Assembly: GCF_040869045.1 (NCBI RefSeq)
Contig: NC_090322.1
Span: 184,697,477-184,761,476, forward strand
Source of the DNA: Eurosta solidaginis
Lineage: Eukaryota > Arthropoda > Insecta > Diptera > Tephritidae
DNA: 64,000 bases
Reading direction: 5' to 3'
Part shown: piece by piece, positions 46,229 through 58,071 of the stretch
Layout: every line of letters begins with the position of its first letter
Numbering within the stretch: position 1 is the stretch's first letter
Program-made: the position numbers and the translations under genes
Notes under the pieces: generated by a model
Told to the model about the DNA's origin: nothing
The model's database searches: none
What the model saw: only the letters and a program-made list of their open reading frames with translations

Positions 46229-47124
46229 TGAGGCTCGGACGCGGCAAGAAATAGGAATATTTTTTGAATGCGTGTGAAAGTATTCACAACTTAAACAAGC
46301 TAACGGGGGAAATTTTGCATTCCTCAAATGAGAGACAGAAGGTGAAATAAACACCCAATTCCCGTTATTTTTCGAAATCTAAAATATATTTTCAAAACGC
46401 TGGATGTAAGCTTAAGTACGGTTACAGACGCGACCATTTTTTCTCAATGAATTACACTAAAAATATGCTTTTTGCGAGACATCAAGTTTTAGTTCTAATA
46501 GATTAAACAAAATCAGCATACCTGGAATTTCGAATACGCCCTCAAAAGTCCGGGCTAAAGGCTCAAAACCCCATTTTCATAAGCGGAGACGTATACTGGT
46601 ATGTAACTTTCCCTCTGTTTATTCTTCGATACATTTTTAAGTCATTCAATAGAGTACGATCTTGTGCTTCTAACGATGTACAAATGTTAGTTTTATAGAA
46701 GAAATAGAACATAAGTAAAAAATAAATCAAAGCTATATATATATATATATATTCATCAATCAGGTAAGATTCACTAGAAAAATCTGAGCTAGTTTGCACT
46801 GCTTTCTTTTGTGTCTTCATATGAAATTGTTGAATACACCAAGAAAACTACATTAATCTTTAAAATTCATATTTTGTTGAAATCAGAACTGATTTTAGAT
46901 TTTCCTCAGATTATCCTTTGTATGTATAAATAAAAAAAGAGATACATCAATTCAAAATTTCTTCATATTTTGTAACATTTCTCTAACATCTCCGAGAATC
47001 AATTAGCAATTTATACAATGCTGGAAGCGCAAAATTATCTCTTTCTGACAACATATAAGTTTGGTTCGTTGGCTAAACAGAAATAAAGTTATAGGCCAAT
47101 ATATGGATGAACTAATGGAAGAGA

Positions 47125-47266
47125 ATGGCGGCCACCGTGGTGTGATGGTAGCATGCTCCGTCTACCACACCGAAAGCCCTGGGTTCACACCCAGGGCAAA
47201 GCAACATCAAAATTTTAGAAATAAGGTCTTTCAATTAGAAGAAAATTTTTCTAAGCGGGATCGGTG
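47125..47266 (+). mobile_element. tRNA-derived SINE, copy S4, 3'-truncated
   Basis: CACCGTGGTGTGATGGTAGC, CACACCGAAAGCC, TGGGTTCACACCCAGGGC, ending CTAAGCGGGATCGG. Only the tRNA-like head and start of the body are present. Confidence 0.8.
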
Positions 47267-47872
47267 AACTTTCTGGAAAAATTTAGTAAATAGGTCTATT
47301 TAACATCTAAAAGCTTTTTTAATTTCATGGCGACGTTTGCTTACTAGGAAATTAATAAGGATAAGAGCAGGATAGATTTATAAAACCTCCGTTTTCTAAA
47401 GTTTTTTAATGCTAAATAAAAGTCCAGACAAAATTATATTAAAAGCAAATATATAGATCTAATTTTAACAGCGCAATAATATAAAGAAAAACGTTATATT
47501 TTGTTAGTAAAACATCCATCCTTGCAAAACCGATGAAGCCTTTCTTTGAAATTATGTTTCTCTTTCCAGGCTGAGGGGAAAGAATAAATTATTTGATTTC
47601 TACATCATACACAGATTTGAGCTTTAATCCGAAGTGATAGAAATGAAGTCTGACCACCTTTGGTTTTCCGTTCGTGATGGACCTTATTTTGGATTCGCCC
47701 ACGTATAAATAAACAAGCAATTGCAAAGAAATTTTGTTTTGACAAAGTATAGCAAAATGCGTCATTTCATTTCGATAGAGTGTCAATAAATACGTTTGCG
47801 TTGTTATTCTGATAGAGAAAAATATGTTTGTTCAGCTAACTGAAACAAACAAACAACAAGTATGGGTTCGGC

Positions 47873-49239
47873 AAAACGTTAATCCTATCTTCGCAAGCGA
47901 AATATCTTGGAATTATAATCGATTCCAAGTTAAGCTGGAGAAGGAACGTTGAGATGAGATCAAAGAAAGCTCAAGCAGCATACTACGCCTGCAAAAGGGC
48001 TTTTGGGCGGAACTGGGGACTGGCACCACATGTCATTCATGGCATGTACCGCACAGTCATTCGAGCGATACTAACATATGGAGCTCTAGTCTGGTGCAAG
48101 GCACTAGACAAAAATAGTAATCAACAGAGGACCGGAAAGGTACAAAGGCTGGCATGCCTGGGAATGTCAAGCGCCGTGAGCAGCTCACCTCAGGAAGCGC
48201 TAAATGTAATCTTTCACTTTACGCCTCTATAAATTTTCGTGCAGGGATTAGCCGCTAGAGGAGCTCTACGACTAAGAGAATCCAGCATGTGGAAAACAGC
48301 TAAGCACGGACACGCGACGACAACATATCTACAGCTAAGCCAATCATTCCGACCTCCTGGCGCACGCAGTGTATTCCAAGCCGAGGTCTATGCCATAGAC
48401 AGAGGGGCAAAGCTGCTCCAAGATAGTGCGGTCTCCAACACCGACGTAACAATATTTGTTGACAGCGAAGCCGCCTTGAGGGCATTAGAGTCCTACATGA
48501 CAAAATCGGACATCGTGCGGAGGTGTAGAGCCTCTCTGGCTTCTAAAAGTCATCGCAATGTCTCCCTTTGCTGGGTCCCTGGGCACAGCGGCTTTGAAGG
48601 GAATGATCTCGCTGATGAGATGGCTAGGAAAGATTCCGAGTTAGACATAAGTGAGATGGAAGGCTCCGTCCGACCCCCGCTTAGTTATCTCCTAGGGAGA
48701 ATCCACTCATATTAGAATAATGTAACGGAATTGCTATGGACCAATAGGGTTGACTGCGAAATCTCAAGGTCCTTATGGCCATGCTTGGACAGGAAAGGCA
48801 CCTCCTTCCTTCCCAAACTGAACAAATCTGCGGTGAGGGTATTTACGGGTGTCATCACAGGTCATTGTGCTATCGCACCAATGCTCAGACGGTGGCGAAT
48901 ACCAACAAGCGCCCTCTGCAAAAGCTGTCAGGATGAGGAGGAAGAGGAGTCGATCTACCACTTTCTCTGCCGATGCCCGGCGCTTCAAAGCAGAAGGCTC
49001 AGATGTCTGGGCTCACGCTTCTTCGACAGCCTGGCAGAGGTTGGGAAGGTGGACGTCTCGCTTCTTCTTGGGTTCATCAGGGAAAGCAAGTGATTCGTTG
49101 AGGAACGCTAATAGGTAATAGGGCTAAACGAATTTGCCGCCAACCTGTACTTACTGAGGGCACTCAAAATGGACAAAAATGTCTGCGAGTGGAAGTGTGG
49201 GTAACACCCACGCACGCCCTCTTAACCTAACCTAACCTA
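47873..49239 (+). pseudogene. RNase H-encoding LINE (I-superfamily type), 5'-truncated, copy 1
   Basis: The frame MRSKKAQAAYYACKRAFGRN ... TYGALVWCKAL is the post-RT region. RNase H follows with FQAEVYAIDRGAKLL (Glu), FVDSEAALRAL (Asp) and LCWVPGHSGFEGNDLADEMA. A zinc motif CKSCQDEEEEESIYHFLCRC sits at the C-terminus. Stops lie at 48232 and 48715. About 225 bp containing the first RNase H Asp (YADGSK in copy 2) is deleted near 48318. The 3' end is TAACCTAACCTAACCTAA. It sits exactly at the X/DINE junction, like copy 2. Confidence 0.85.
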
Positions 49240-49772
49240 AGGGTGTCTAAATTTGGGTTTAACCGAATATTATATACTCAGCGTGGCTCTAGAAATGTTT
49301 TGTAATGCATTGATGCAAAACAATTTTCCGCTAAGTTATAGTTTATTATTCTAGCCTACGACCCTTTCAATAATCTTTTATGTAAAAATGGGCGTGGTTA
49401 CCGATTTCGTTAATTTTTCTTCCAAGCATTCTTTATAGAAAAGGCAATCTCTCTGTCGAATTTTGTTATGATAGGCGAAACGGTTTTTGATCTATGATTA
49501 ATAATATATGCAAAATTGATTTTATCACAAGTGGACGGTGCCACGCCCATTTTCAAAAAAAATCAAGTCTTAATATCAGTCCAATGTTATATATGTAAAA
49601 AGTGGGAATGGTTACTATCCGATTTCTCTCATTTTTAATAGCGATCGGAGATTAGCGCCAAGGAGCCCATATACCAAATTTCAATATTTTATTCTCAATA
49701 TTTGCTCAAGTTATCGCGTGCACCGACAGGTAGATGGACGGATGGATGGACATGTCTACCAATCAATTCCTT
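49240..49772 (-). mobile_element. DINE-like piece D9 (reverse), truncated
   Basis: GGGTGTCTAAATTTGGGTTT to GGATGGATGGACATGTC. It ends abruptly at CCTTTCCGGAAAGTTCGGG, where inverted X sequence starts. Paralogue of D10. Confidence 0.7.
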
Positions 49773-50170
49773 TCCGGAAAGTTCGGGTAACATTTTCTAC
49801 TGGTGTCTAAAATGTGTCAAGTCCATTACCTCTTTTCCATTAGTTGATCCATATATTGGCCTATAACTTTATTTCTGCTTAGCCAACGAATAAAAATTAT
49901 ATGTTGTCAGAAAGAGGGCAATTTGCGCTTTCCGCAGCGTACACAGAGGGAAAGTTATATACCAGTATACGTCTCCGCTTAGGAAAAGGGCGTTCTGGGC
50001 CCTTAGCACGGACTTTGAGGCGTATTCCAAATTCCAGGTATGCTAATTTTGTTTCCTTGTCGGCTTGTTTTGTCTTTTTGATAGTGGTTTTACGTGACGG
50101 GTGCCAAGCCCAGCACACAACCCTCTCAGTGGGGATGATAATATTACTAGCCCTTAAATCCATTATATCG
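49773..50170 (-). repeat. Repeat X fragment in inverse orientation
   Basis: TTCCGGAAAGTTCGGGTAAC, GGCCTATAACTTTATTTCTG and ATTCCAGGTATGCTAATTTT are the complement of text in X2, X3 and X4. It lies back to back with D9. The continuous text AACGAATAAAAATTATATGT is the empty-site version of the MITE position in X4. Confidence 0.7.
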
Positions 50171-50441
50171 GAGTGGCCTAGCCAGGTTGTCGCTTCCTCA
50201 TATTAACTCACTATTAAACATGTGTTTAGTGACTTTTCAGAGGATACTTGGCACCAAGTGGCCAGAAGTAGTGAGCTGTTTGAACCGCATGTAAAATAAT
50301 TGCTTTGGTCATTCCCTGGCGAATGGTGGCCAGAAGCTTTCCCCGCTTTCGTGAACTTCTACACACGGCTTTAACTTATGCAGGTAAGATACTGCTGAAA
50401 ACCCCCAATTTTTTTCGCTTTATTCTACTAAATCGCATGTA
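50171..50441. other. Unassigned spacer
   Basis: No gene recognised. Confidence 0.5.
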
Positions 50442-51849
50442 CAGTGACGAGCAATACTGTAAGAAACCTCTCGAACTTAAGTGAAAGAATTTTATACAAA
50501 AATAACAAACAACAGTTTAATAATTATGCTTTTGCCTTTTATTACTTCTCCTTGTGTACTTTATAAAAATACTAAATTATAACAAAAATAATTCACACTT
50601 TCTGTGGAAAAAAACAAAGCGTCGAAACTGGGATGTTACAGTTTTGCTCTCTCTACGAAATGTCAAAGAAAAACTCATAAACCAATACCTTGCCCAGAGT
50701 CCTTTCGCATTTTGCAAAGCCGCAAAACGGGCAGGCATGCTCTTTGTGTATTTCGGAACAAAATCTTGCGTTATCGCTTGCCAAACTTCCTGCGTCCGCT
50801 TCCACAATTCGCTCATTCCTTTTGGTGGGTTTGAATACTTTGCAAGCTGTGTCTTGACATGACTCAATAAATTTTCGATTGGATTCATATCTGGCGATTG
50901 AGGAGGCCACTTTAAAACCGAAAATTTTTGTTGTTCCAAACAATTTTTTACAACACGATCCGTGTGCTTGGGGTCATTGTCTTGCTAAAAATCACTTTTT
51001 CAGCAGCAAGTCCAATATCTTCAATGGCCTTGGGCAAATTTTGTTGCAAAATGTTAAGGTATGGTTCCTTCCGCATAATGCCATCAATACGCAACAAGGG
51101 GCCCACGCCATTTTGGTTATGCAGCCCCAAACCATTATGGAACGGCCACCGTGTTTTATGGTTTGGCGTACATGTTGCGCTGTTAAAACATTGGGGGTCC
51201 CTTGTGTAGTACCATGAACGGCCGTCCGACTGGTAGCGTCAGATCAAATAACCTTTAAATGCAAAGAAACAAATATATAAGCTATCTATTTGATAGTAAT
51301 AAAAATGCTCCAATTTTCAACTCACCATGTCCCAGTCTTCTTCAGTCTAGTGCAAATGAGTTGCCAGAAAATCTCCTCTGAGCTGCACGTGTTTTCTTGT
51401 CAGCATGGGTTTCTTTTTTTTCCCAGCTGCTTTAAGACCAAGTTTCTTTAAGGAGCGACGCGCTGTCCACTCGATTGCTTCTATATTTAGCATTTTTAAG
51501 CCTGCTGCTGGAGTCACCGCATTATCAGAGGTTACCAACTAAGCAAGATGGCGGCACTGGCGAACACAAATTTTTTTTGGACGACCACCTTTCAGCTTAA
51601 ACGTGGTGTCGCAACACTTTTTTTATTCTTTGCACTGTCATGTGACTTACGCCGCACTTTTTCGCTACTTCACGCACAGGTTGATTTTCATTCAATAACC
51701 GTAAAATTTTCTCTTTTTTTGCGATTTCCATGTTGGCGTTTGTTGCCATTGGACTTGAATGTTGACTTAAAAACAAAAAATATCCGATCTCGGTGAAAAA
51801 ATATGAAAAATAACGGATTTATGCAAAAAAAAAAGTCAGTACATAACTG
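50442..51849 (-). mobile_element. Tc1-like transposon, near full length, decayed
   Basis: The ends CAGTGACGAGCAATACTG (50442) and the complement of the 51849 end, CAGTTATGTACTGAC, are flanked by TA on both sides. Terminal repeats are short and poorly matched. The length of 1408 bp fits Tc1 elements. The minus strand encodes the whole transposase in broken frames. Not obviously related to the mariner at 43588. Confidence 0.8.
50577..51762 (-). pseudogene. Tc1-like transposase pseudogene with probable intron
   Basis: Minus strand from 51762: EIAKKEKILRLLNENQPVRE, VAKKCGVSHMTVQRIKK (helix-turn-helix), RRSLKKLGLKAAGKKKKP, LTRKHVQLR, TEEDWDM, VI-SDA (first catalytic Asp; Trp is a stop), HGGRSIMVWGC, GVGPLLRIDGIM, QDNDPKHTDRVVKN (second Asp), and VLKWPPQSPDMNPIENLLSH (third residue, Glu). 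Order and spacing are canonical DD34E. A 73-nt GT-AG interval (51253-51325) separates TEEDWDM and VI-SDA. Stops and shifts elsewhere make it inactive. Confidence 0.85.
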
Positions 51850-53125
51850 TAACATATGTGCAAGGTAGTATTTTAGTAGTGAAAACTCATTTGTTGTTGT
51901 TGGATTTTATGGGCTATACCATCAAATTATACAAAGCAGGCTCGAAAATTATTTTTTTGGGTATGCGGAATGGAACTTTTTTTCCTGAGCCCAAATCCTA
52001 TCAAAAGATCGATGGCGCGATATCGGTTAATAAATCGACCCAGTCTAATGTATACCCTTTGACCATCTATTGGCACAGGATTACATTTGTTTCCGTTTTG
52101 TAAAATTTGGCATTTGCGCTTTCGCGCGGGCTTTTCGTAACAAAAAGTTAAGGATTAACTATTCGGTGGAGGATGCCGCCCTCGAATTCATAAGCTGTTA
52201 AGTGGATGTCATTGCGTAACTCGTGGGTGAAAATCGTATAATCCTCGTCGCATCTGCATAATTGGATACAATTTTCAAAATGTAGGCCAAAATTTGCACA
52301 CGCTTGTGTTCGAAACATTGATTTCAATAGTCTTCGTTAAACCAAATCTTAGAAAGAAAGTCGACGGATTTTAAGTTGGAAGATGTTAACGGTTAGATGC
52401 CCAGTCCAAACTGTATTTTCCCGGCCTTATGAATTAAGAGTTGACCGCGTAGCTTCAGTTTTCCGACTAGTACGACTGGCCACCCGGCCATTTGTTCGAC
52501 TGTCTTGGAAAAGCTTTTGCTTTACCACTTTGAGTGGTCTTGGGAAGGACAAAGCCTAACCTGGTAAATATATAGTCCTATCCTTTTACATGGGACTTAG
52601 GCGATTATTATTTATGACCACAAATATGTGCCTACACACTCATATTTGTAACAGAAGCCGTAACGTGCAGGTGATGTTTAAACTTGGTTGATAGGCTATA
52701 ATCAATGTGATTCACCCCAAGAGACTAGTTGGGGATAGGGCCGCAAACTTTCAGAAACGCCAATTCGGGAGACTTGGGTGTTGGTAATGATGAAGCGTGC
52801 AAACCAAAATTAACATTTCAAACGCTATTTTATAGTTTCACAAATATTTTTCAAACCGTTATCATAGGTACATACATATATCTTCAACATAAGTTAGAAG
52901 TGAGAGTCCGGAGTATTTAAACCCCGTTGAGTCTCCCGACGAAAACCCAAGCGTTGGTAGGCCTGATGTTGGGGTTTTTTTGAAAAAAAAACAATATATT
53001 TTTTTATAACTTTTTACTAAACGGTGGACAAACGGAAATTTTTCCTGGACAAACATGGACAATGGAATGACATTTGGATTTTTTAATTACTCGCATATGA
53101 AGATCCTAACTTCACATAGAATTTT
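51850..53125. other. Mostly unassigned DNA
   Basis: No gene recognised. At 53010-53065 GGTGGACAAACGGAAATTTT begins a minor repeat that resumes at 55008 on the other side of D6 and again near 55160. Confidence 0.5.
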
Positions 53126-54990
53126 TTGTTTTACTCAGCGTGCTTTGCACACAGAGTTTATAACGGTTGGTTGTACAGGTATAAAGGAATCGAGATAGAT
53201 ATAGACTTCCATATATCAAAATCATCAGTATCGAAAAAAAATTTGATTGAGTCATGTCCGTCCGACCGTCCGTCAGTTAACACGATAATTTTTGAGTTAT
53301 CTTGATGAAATTTGGTATGTAGGTTCCTGGGCACTCATCTCAGATCGCTATTTAATTTCGATATCGAAAATTTCGAAAACCCGAAAAAGTGCGATAATTC
53401 ATTACCATAGACGAATAAAGCGATAAAACTTGGTGCGTGGGTTGATCTTATGACGCAGAATAGAAAATTTGTAAAATTTTGGGCAATGGGCGTGACACCG
53501 CCCACTTTTAAAAGAAGGTAATTTAAGAGTTGTAATTTGGTATTCGTTGAAGATATCATGATGAAATTTGGCAAGAGCGTTACTCCTATTACTATGTGTT
53601 TGCTAAATAAAAATTAGCAATATCGGATGAAGAAGACGCCCACTTAAAAAAAATATTTTAAGTCAAATTAAAAAAAAAAATTGAATATCTTTACAGTATA
53701 CAAGTAAATTATGTCAACATTCAACTCCAGTAATGATATGGTGCAACAAAATACAAAAATAAACCAAAATTTCAAAATGGGCGTGGCTCCGCCCTTTTTC
53801 ATTTAATGTGTCTAGAACTTTTAATGCCATAAGTCGAACAAAAATTGATCAATCCTTGTGGTATGGGCATAGATTCTAGCACGATAACTGTTTTCTGTGA
53901 AAGTGGGTGAAATCGGTTGAAGCCACGCCCAGTTTTTATACACAGTCGACCGCCTGTCCTTCCGCTCGGCCGTTAACTTGAGAACTTGAGCAAAAATCGA
54001 TATATCTTTACTAAACTTGGCACTTATCTGAACTCACTTTATCTTGGTATAAAAAATGGTCGAAGTCCGGCTATGACCACGCCCACTTTTTCGATATTGA
54101 AAATTACTAAAAATTAAAAAAATGCCATAATTCTATACCAAATACGAAAAAAGGGATGAAACATGGAAATTAGATTGGGTTATTGGCGCACAATATAGCT
54201 TTAGAAAACACTTTGTAAAATAGGTGTTACACGTACCATATTAAGTAGAAGAAAATAAAAAAGTTCTGCAGGGCGAAATCAAAAGGACTTGGGATCTTGG
54301 CAGGAATATTGTTCGTGGTATTACATATATAAATAAATTAGCGGTACCCGACAGATGATGTTATGGGTTACCCTGGCCCACATTTTGATCGATATCGCGA
54401 AAACGCCTCCACATATACAACTGAGGGCCACTCCCTTTTAAAATCTTCATTAACACCTTTCATTCTCATATCGTACAAATACATTCTAGAGTCACCCCTG
54501 GTCCACCTTTATGGCGATATCTCGAAAAGGATTCCACCTATAGAACTAAGGCACACTCCCTTTTAAAATAATCATTAACGCCTTTCCTTTGGTACCCATA
54601 TCGTACAAACACATTCTAGAGTCACCCCTGGTCCACCTTAATGGCGATATCTCGAAAACGCCTCCACATATAGAACTAAGGCCCACTCCCCTTTAAAAAA
54701 ATCATTAACACCTTTCATTTGGTACCCATATCGTACAAACGCATTCTAGAGTCACCCCTGGTCCACCTTTATGGCGATATCTCGAAAAGGCGTCCACCTA
54801 TAAAACTAAAGCCCACTACCTTTTAAAATACTCATTACCGCCTTTCATTTGATATCCATATCGTACAAACACATTCTAGGTTTACCCTAGGTTCATTTTC
54901 TTACATGGTGATTTTCCCTTATTTTGTCTCCAAAGCTCTCAGCTGAGTATATAATGTTCGGTTACACCCGAACATAGCCTTCCTTACTTC
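53126..54990 (+). mobile_element. DINE-like element, copy D6
   Basis: Starts TTACTCAGCGTGC-TTT-GCACACAGAG. Contains CATGTCCGTCCGACCGTCCG, GGGCGTGACACCGCCCAC (about 53488), GGGCGTGGCTCCGCCC, and a four- to five-unit satellite (54440-54880, 120-130-bp step). Ends GTTCGGTTACACCCGAACAT...CCTTACTTC. It splits a GGTGGACAAACGGAAA repeat. Confidence 0.8.
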
Positions 54991-55169
54991 TTTTTGATAT
55001 AGCTTTTTAACAAGAGGTGGACAAACGGAAAATTTTCCTGGAAAAACATGGACAAACGATGAGCAATCGCTGGACATACGATTTAGCACAATAAAGTGAA
55101 AAAAAAGAAATTTGGGGTTTTTTTTTTTTCGAAAAACAAAAAAAAATATTTTTTATAACTTTTTAACAA
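54991..55169. other. Minor repeat with A/T runs
   Basis: AACAAGAGGTGGACAAACGG is partly repeated from 53010-53060. No coding content. Confidence 0.5.
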
Positions 55170-55275
55170 AAGGTGGAGTACATCTATATTGGGTCCCAGG
55201 GCATAAGGTAATATATGAGAATAAAAAAGTGGATGCTTTATCTAAAAGGGCGCATCCCAACCTAACCTAACCATT
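55170..55275 (+). pseudogene. LINE RNase H tail fragment
   Basis: HLYWVPGHKVIYENKKVDAL followed by SKRA is the end of an RNase H domain (WVPGH...E.AD.LA.R), with Asp-Ala preserved. It is followed by CCCAACCTAACCTAACC, a tail like those of the two larger LINE copies. Confidence 0.65.
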
Positions 55276-55349
55276 CATGTCAATGTAATGTTTTGTCTTT
55301 TGCACAATTTAAACTTAACGCTCTGAATTTTACATTAACGAATAAGTAA
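55276..55349. other. Short unassigned spacer
   Basis: Nothing recognised. Confidence 0.5.
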
Positions 55350-56242
55350 TCTATATATATAAAAGAAAGTGGGTTTAGTTGCACTATTTATAACTCAAGA
55401 ACGGATGAACCGATTTGGCTCAAAATTGGTGGAGAAGTAGCTTAGAACCAGGAGACGGACATAGGATACTTTTTATCTCGTTCTGACTAGAGTCTTGAGA
55501 TCAAAACGTGGACTGGGTAATCCTGGGATGTTGGTATCAAATGGAAGCTGTTTATGAAAACTTTGATACGGAACATTTTTCGTGCCCCTGGGTGACTAGG
55601 GTCCCGAGATATAGGCCAAAACGTGGACACAGATACCCCTATAATGTGTGTATAATATGGATATCAAAAGAAAGCTGTTGTTGAGAGCTTTAAGGTAATT
55701 TTAACTGTGATATTCGATTTAGTCGCATCAACCTCGAAAAACTGATAAATATGAATACGAAGCCGAAATAAAGACATAAACTAATAATACCCACATACCT
55801 ACTTACATACATGCTATTCGATTTGCCGGAAATCTGGTATATAAATTTGCCTATATTGGTATTTACGATCCTTTTTTCCGGGAAGTAGACCAGAGACGGA
55901 CTGGAACTGGGATTAGGACTAGGACTGGGACTGAGACTTGGAGTGGGACTGGGACTCGGAATGGGCGTGGAACAAAGTACATACCACCCTCTGAGATTGG
56001 CAATAAGGGATGAAGAAGAATGAGAAGAACTAGAGACAAGAGAAAAGAAGGAAGGAGACTGAGAAAGAGATAGAGTGAGACGAAGATAGAGATAGATGAA
56101 GCGAAAAATACGGAGGGGGAGTGAACAAAAGGATAAAGAAAAAGTGAAGAGGGGGGAGGGCAGAGTTAGACGGAAAAAGCTTATTAAAATTTATGCAGAT
56201 AAACCAAATATAGGGCAGAACAATGTCTGCCGGGTATGCTGA
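55350..56242 (+). mobile_element. Helitron-like element H4, 893 bp
   Basis: 5' A/TCTATATATATAAAAGAAAG, then GAACGGATGAACCGATTTGG. 3' AGGGCAGAACAATGTCTGCC-GGGTATGCTGA/T: hairpin GGCAGA/TCTGCC with CTGA (CTRR) end. It contains one or two satellite monomers (55480-55690) and a GGGACT-rich tract (55905-55965). Non-coding. Confidence 0.85.
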
Positions 56243-56694
56243 TATGAATATAAATGGAACATTTTCAAAATCATTTTAAAGAAAAAGTATTTCAGGGGAG
56301 TATTGGAGCCTACCTCTTTAAGATATTCAGCATAGCATTCCTTCTAATTATCACTGTGTGCTTATTTCCGCAACTGGGACCATTTTGCGATTTGTTGGGA
56401 CTATTCAAAGATTATTTTCTGGACGGTCTCGGTGCTTTTTCAAGACCATAAATTGGTATATCGCAATAGTTTTATGTTGTATTTTCTTCGTGCGGACTGG
56501 CCCGCGGGTATTGGCTAGTTTTACGAATATGTGACAGATGAACAGATGTTTAAACCCATAACAAATTAACGTCTCATTAATACTTAGGGCAAGATCTTGA
56601 TTATGTTAGCCCACTTAAGTTGTATTTAGTGCACTGCTCTGGTTTTGTGGTAGTGTACGATGGAATATTACCAACTTGAAAACATATTATTCAA
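56243..56694. other. Spacer with a 65-codon hydrophobic open frame
   Basis: An open frame at 56254-56451 (plus) begins MEHFQNHFKEKVFQGSIG and contains one strongly hydrophobic stretch (FSIAFLLIITVCLFPQL), so it could encode a one-pass membrane peptide. There is no clear promoter, the start is 12 bases after the Helitron end, and I recognise no family. Most likely chance. Confidence 0.2.
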
Positions 56695-56927
56695 AATACA
56701 TTCATTGTACACGTGCCAACTTAATGACACACGTTGCAAATAAATATGGGCAATTCCTTGGCAATGGACGCGAAATTCGCAGGCATTACAACCTTCTTAA
56801 AAGAGAATATGAGCAGCGGACTGATCGGATATTACAATATTTGAAGCAACGAATGCGGATATCTCAAAAATGTAAGTACATATATATGACCATATATGAT
56901 GAGGTTCGGATGCAACAAGAAATATAA
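56676..56927 (+). pseudogene. Conserved small coding-like frame in X4
   Basis: 83 codons beginning MKTYYSKYIHCTRANLM, then VANKYGQFLGNGREIRRHYN, REYEQRTDRILQYLKQR and a stop. It is the counterpart of 46031-46228. Shared TGTAAGTAC at about 56871 could be a splice donor. The methionine lies 25 codons before the shared part begins to align well, so the start is doubtful. No family recognised. Confidence 0.35.
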
Positions 56928-58071
56928 GTAATTTTTAATGCTTGTGAAAGTATGAGAAACTTAAAAAAGCCAATGGGAGATTTTAGATTCCTTAAATGAG
57001 AGACAGAAGGTGAAATAAAGACCCAATGGCCGTAATTTTTCCAAATCTGAATATCTTTTTTAAACGCTGGTTAAATACGTTACGGACGCGACTATTTTTT
57101 CTCAATGAATTACACTGTATGACATCGAAAATATATTCTTTGCGAGACATCAAGTTTTAGGTCTAATATAGTAAACAAAATCAGCATACCTGGAATGTCG
57201 AATACGTCCTCAAAATCCGGGCTAAGAGCCCAGAACCCGTTGTATATAACAACATTTGTGACCCGGCCTATGAAAAGGTGGCTTATGACTCAAAATCGAA
57301 ATATCGAGAAACGGCTTCTTCAGTTTCTTAGAAGTTTTCTTTTTTTTTTTAAGTTATAAGCCACCATTTCATAGGCCTGGTCACATATAATTTTTATTCG
57401 TTGACTAAGCAGAAATAAAGTTATAGGCCAATATATGGATCAACTAATGGAAAAGAGGTAATGGACTGGACAAATTTTAGACACCAATAGAAAATGTTAC
57501 CCGAATTTCCGGAAAAATTTTAGACCTATTTAACATCTGAAAGTCAACATTGGCTTACTAGGAAAATAGTAAGGATAAGAGCAGGATAGATTTATAAAAC
57601 ATCCGTTTTCTAAAATTTTTTAATGCTAAACAAAAGTCTACACAAAATTTTATTAAAAGCAAAAATATAGATGGGTTTAACAGTGCAACAATATAAAGAA
57701 AGACGTTATTGTTAGTAAAACATCCAAATTTTCAAAGCCGATGAAGCCTTTCTTTGAAATTATGTTTATCTTTCCAGGCTGAGGGGAAAGGATAAATTAT
57801 TTGATTTTCACATCATACACGTATTTGATCTTTAATCCGAAGTGATAGAAATAAAGTCTGACCACTTTTGATTTTCCGTTCGTGATGGACTTTATTTTGG
57901 ATTCGCCCATAAATAAACAAGCAACTGCAAAGAAATTTTGTTTTGAAAAGGTATAGCAAAATACGTCATTTCATTTCGCTAGAATATAAATAAATACGTT
58001 TGAGTTGTTATTTTGATAGAGCAAAATATGTTTGTTCAGCTAATTAAAACAATCAAACAACAAGTAAGGGT
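56695..58071 (+). repeat. Repeat X, copy X4
   Basis: Paralogue of X3 with the same order of segments. It lacks the SINE but carries a foldback MITE at 57257-57390. Its right border is LINE copy 2 at the same X/DINE junction. Confidence 0.8.
57257..57390. mobile_element. Small foldback MITE in X4
   Basis: TGTGACCCGGCCTATGAAAA (57257) faces the complement of CATTTCATAGGCCTGGTCAC (to 57390), giving arms of about 33 bp with few mismatches around a 65-bp spacer. The inverse X fragment near 49880 lacks it (AAAATTATATGTTGTCAG), which supports insertion. Target duplication unclear. Confidence 0.75.

Larger units (their letters stand above)
46025..47872 (+). repeat. Repeat X, copy X3 (long), with SINE inserted
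   Basis: It shares with X4 (56695-58071) the segments AAATACATTCATTGTAC, GAGAATATGAGCAGCGG, ATCAGCATACCTGGAAT, CAGAAATAAAGTTATAGGCC and the common right part. The SINE at 47125-47266 interrupts ACTAATGGAAGAGAATGG/TGAACTTTC. The right border is the LINE at 47873. Confidence 0.75.

Noticed and set aside
49210..49240. Interstitial telomere (TTAGG) array
   Set aside because: Only three CCTAA units, at the exact end of a LINE; a LINE tail is the simpler reading.
50554..51217. Plus-strand frames of 93-112 codons
   Set aside because: They are shadows of the minus-strand Tc1-like transposase.
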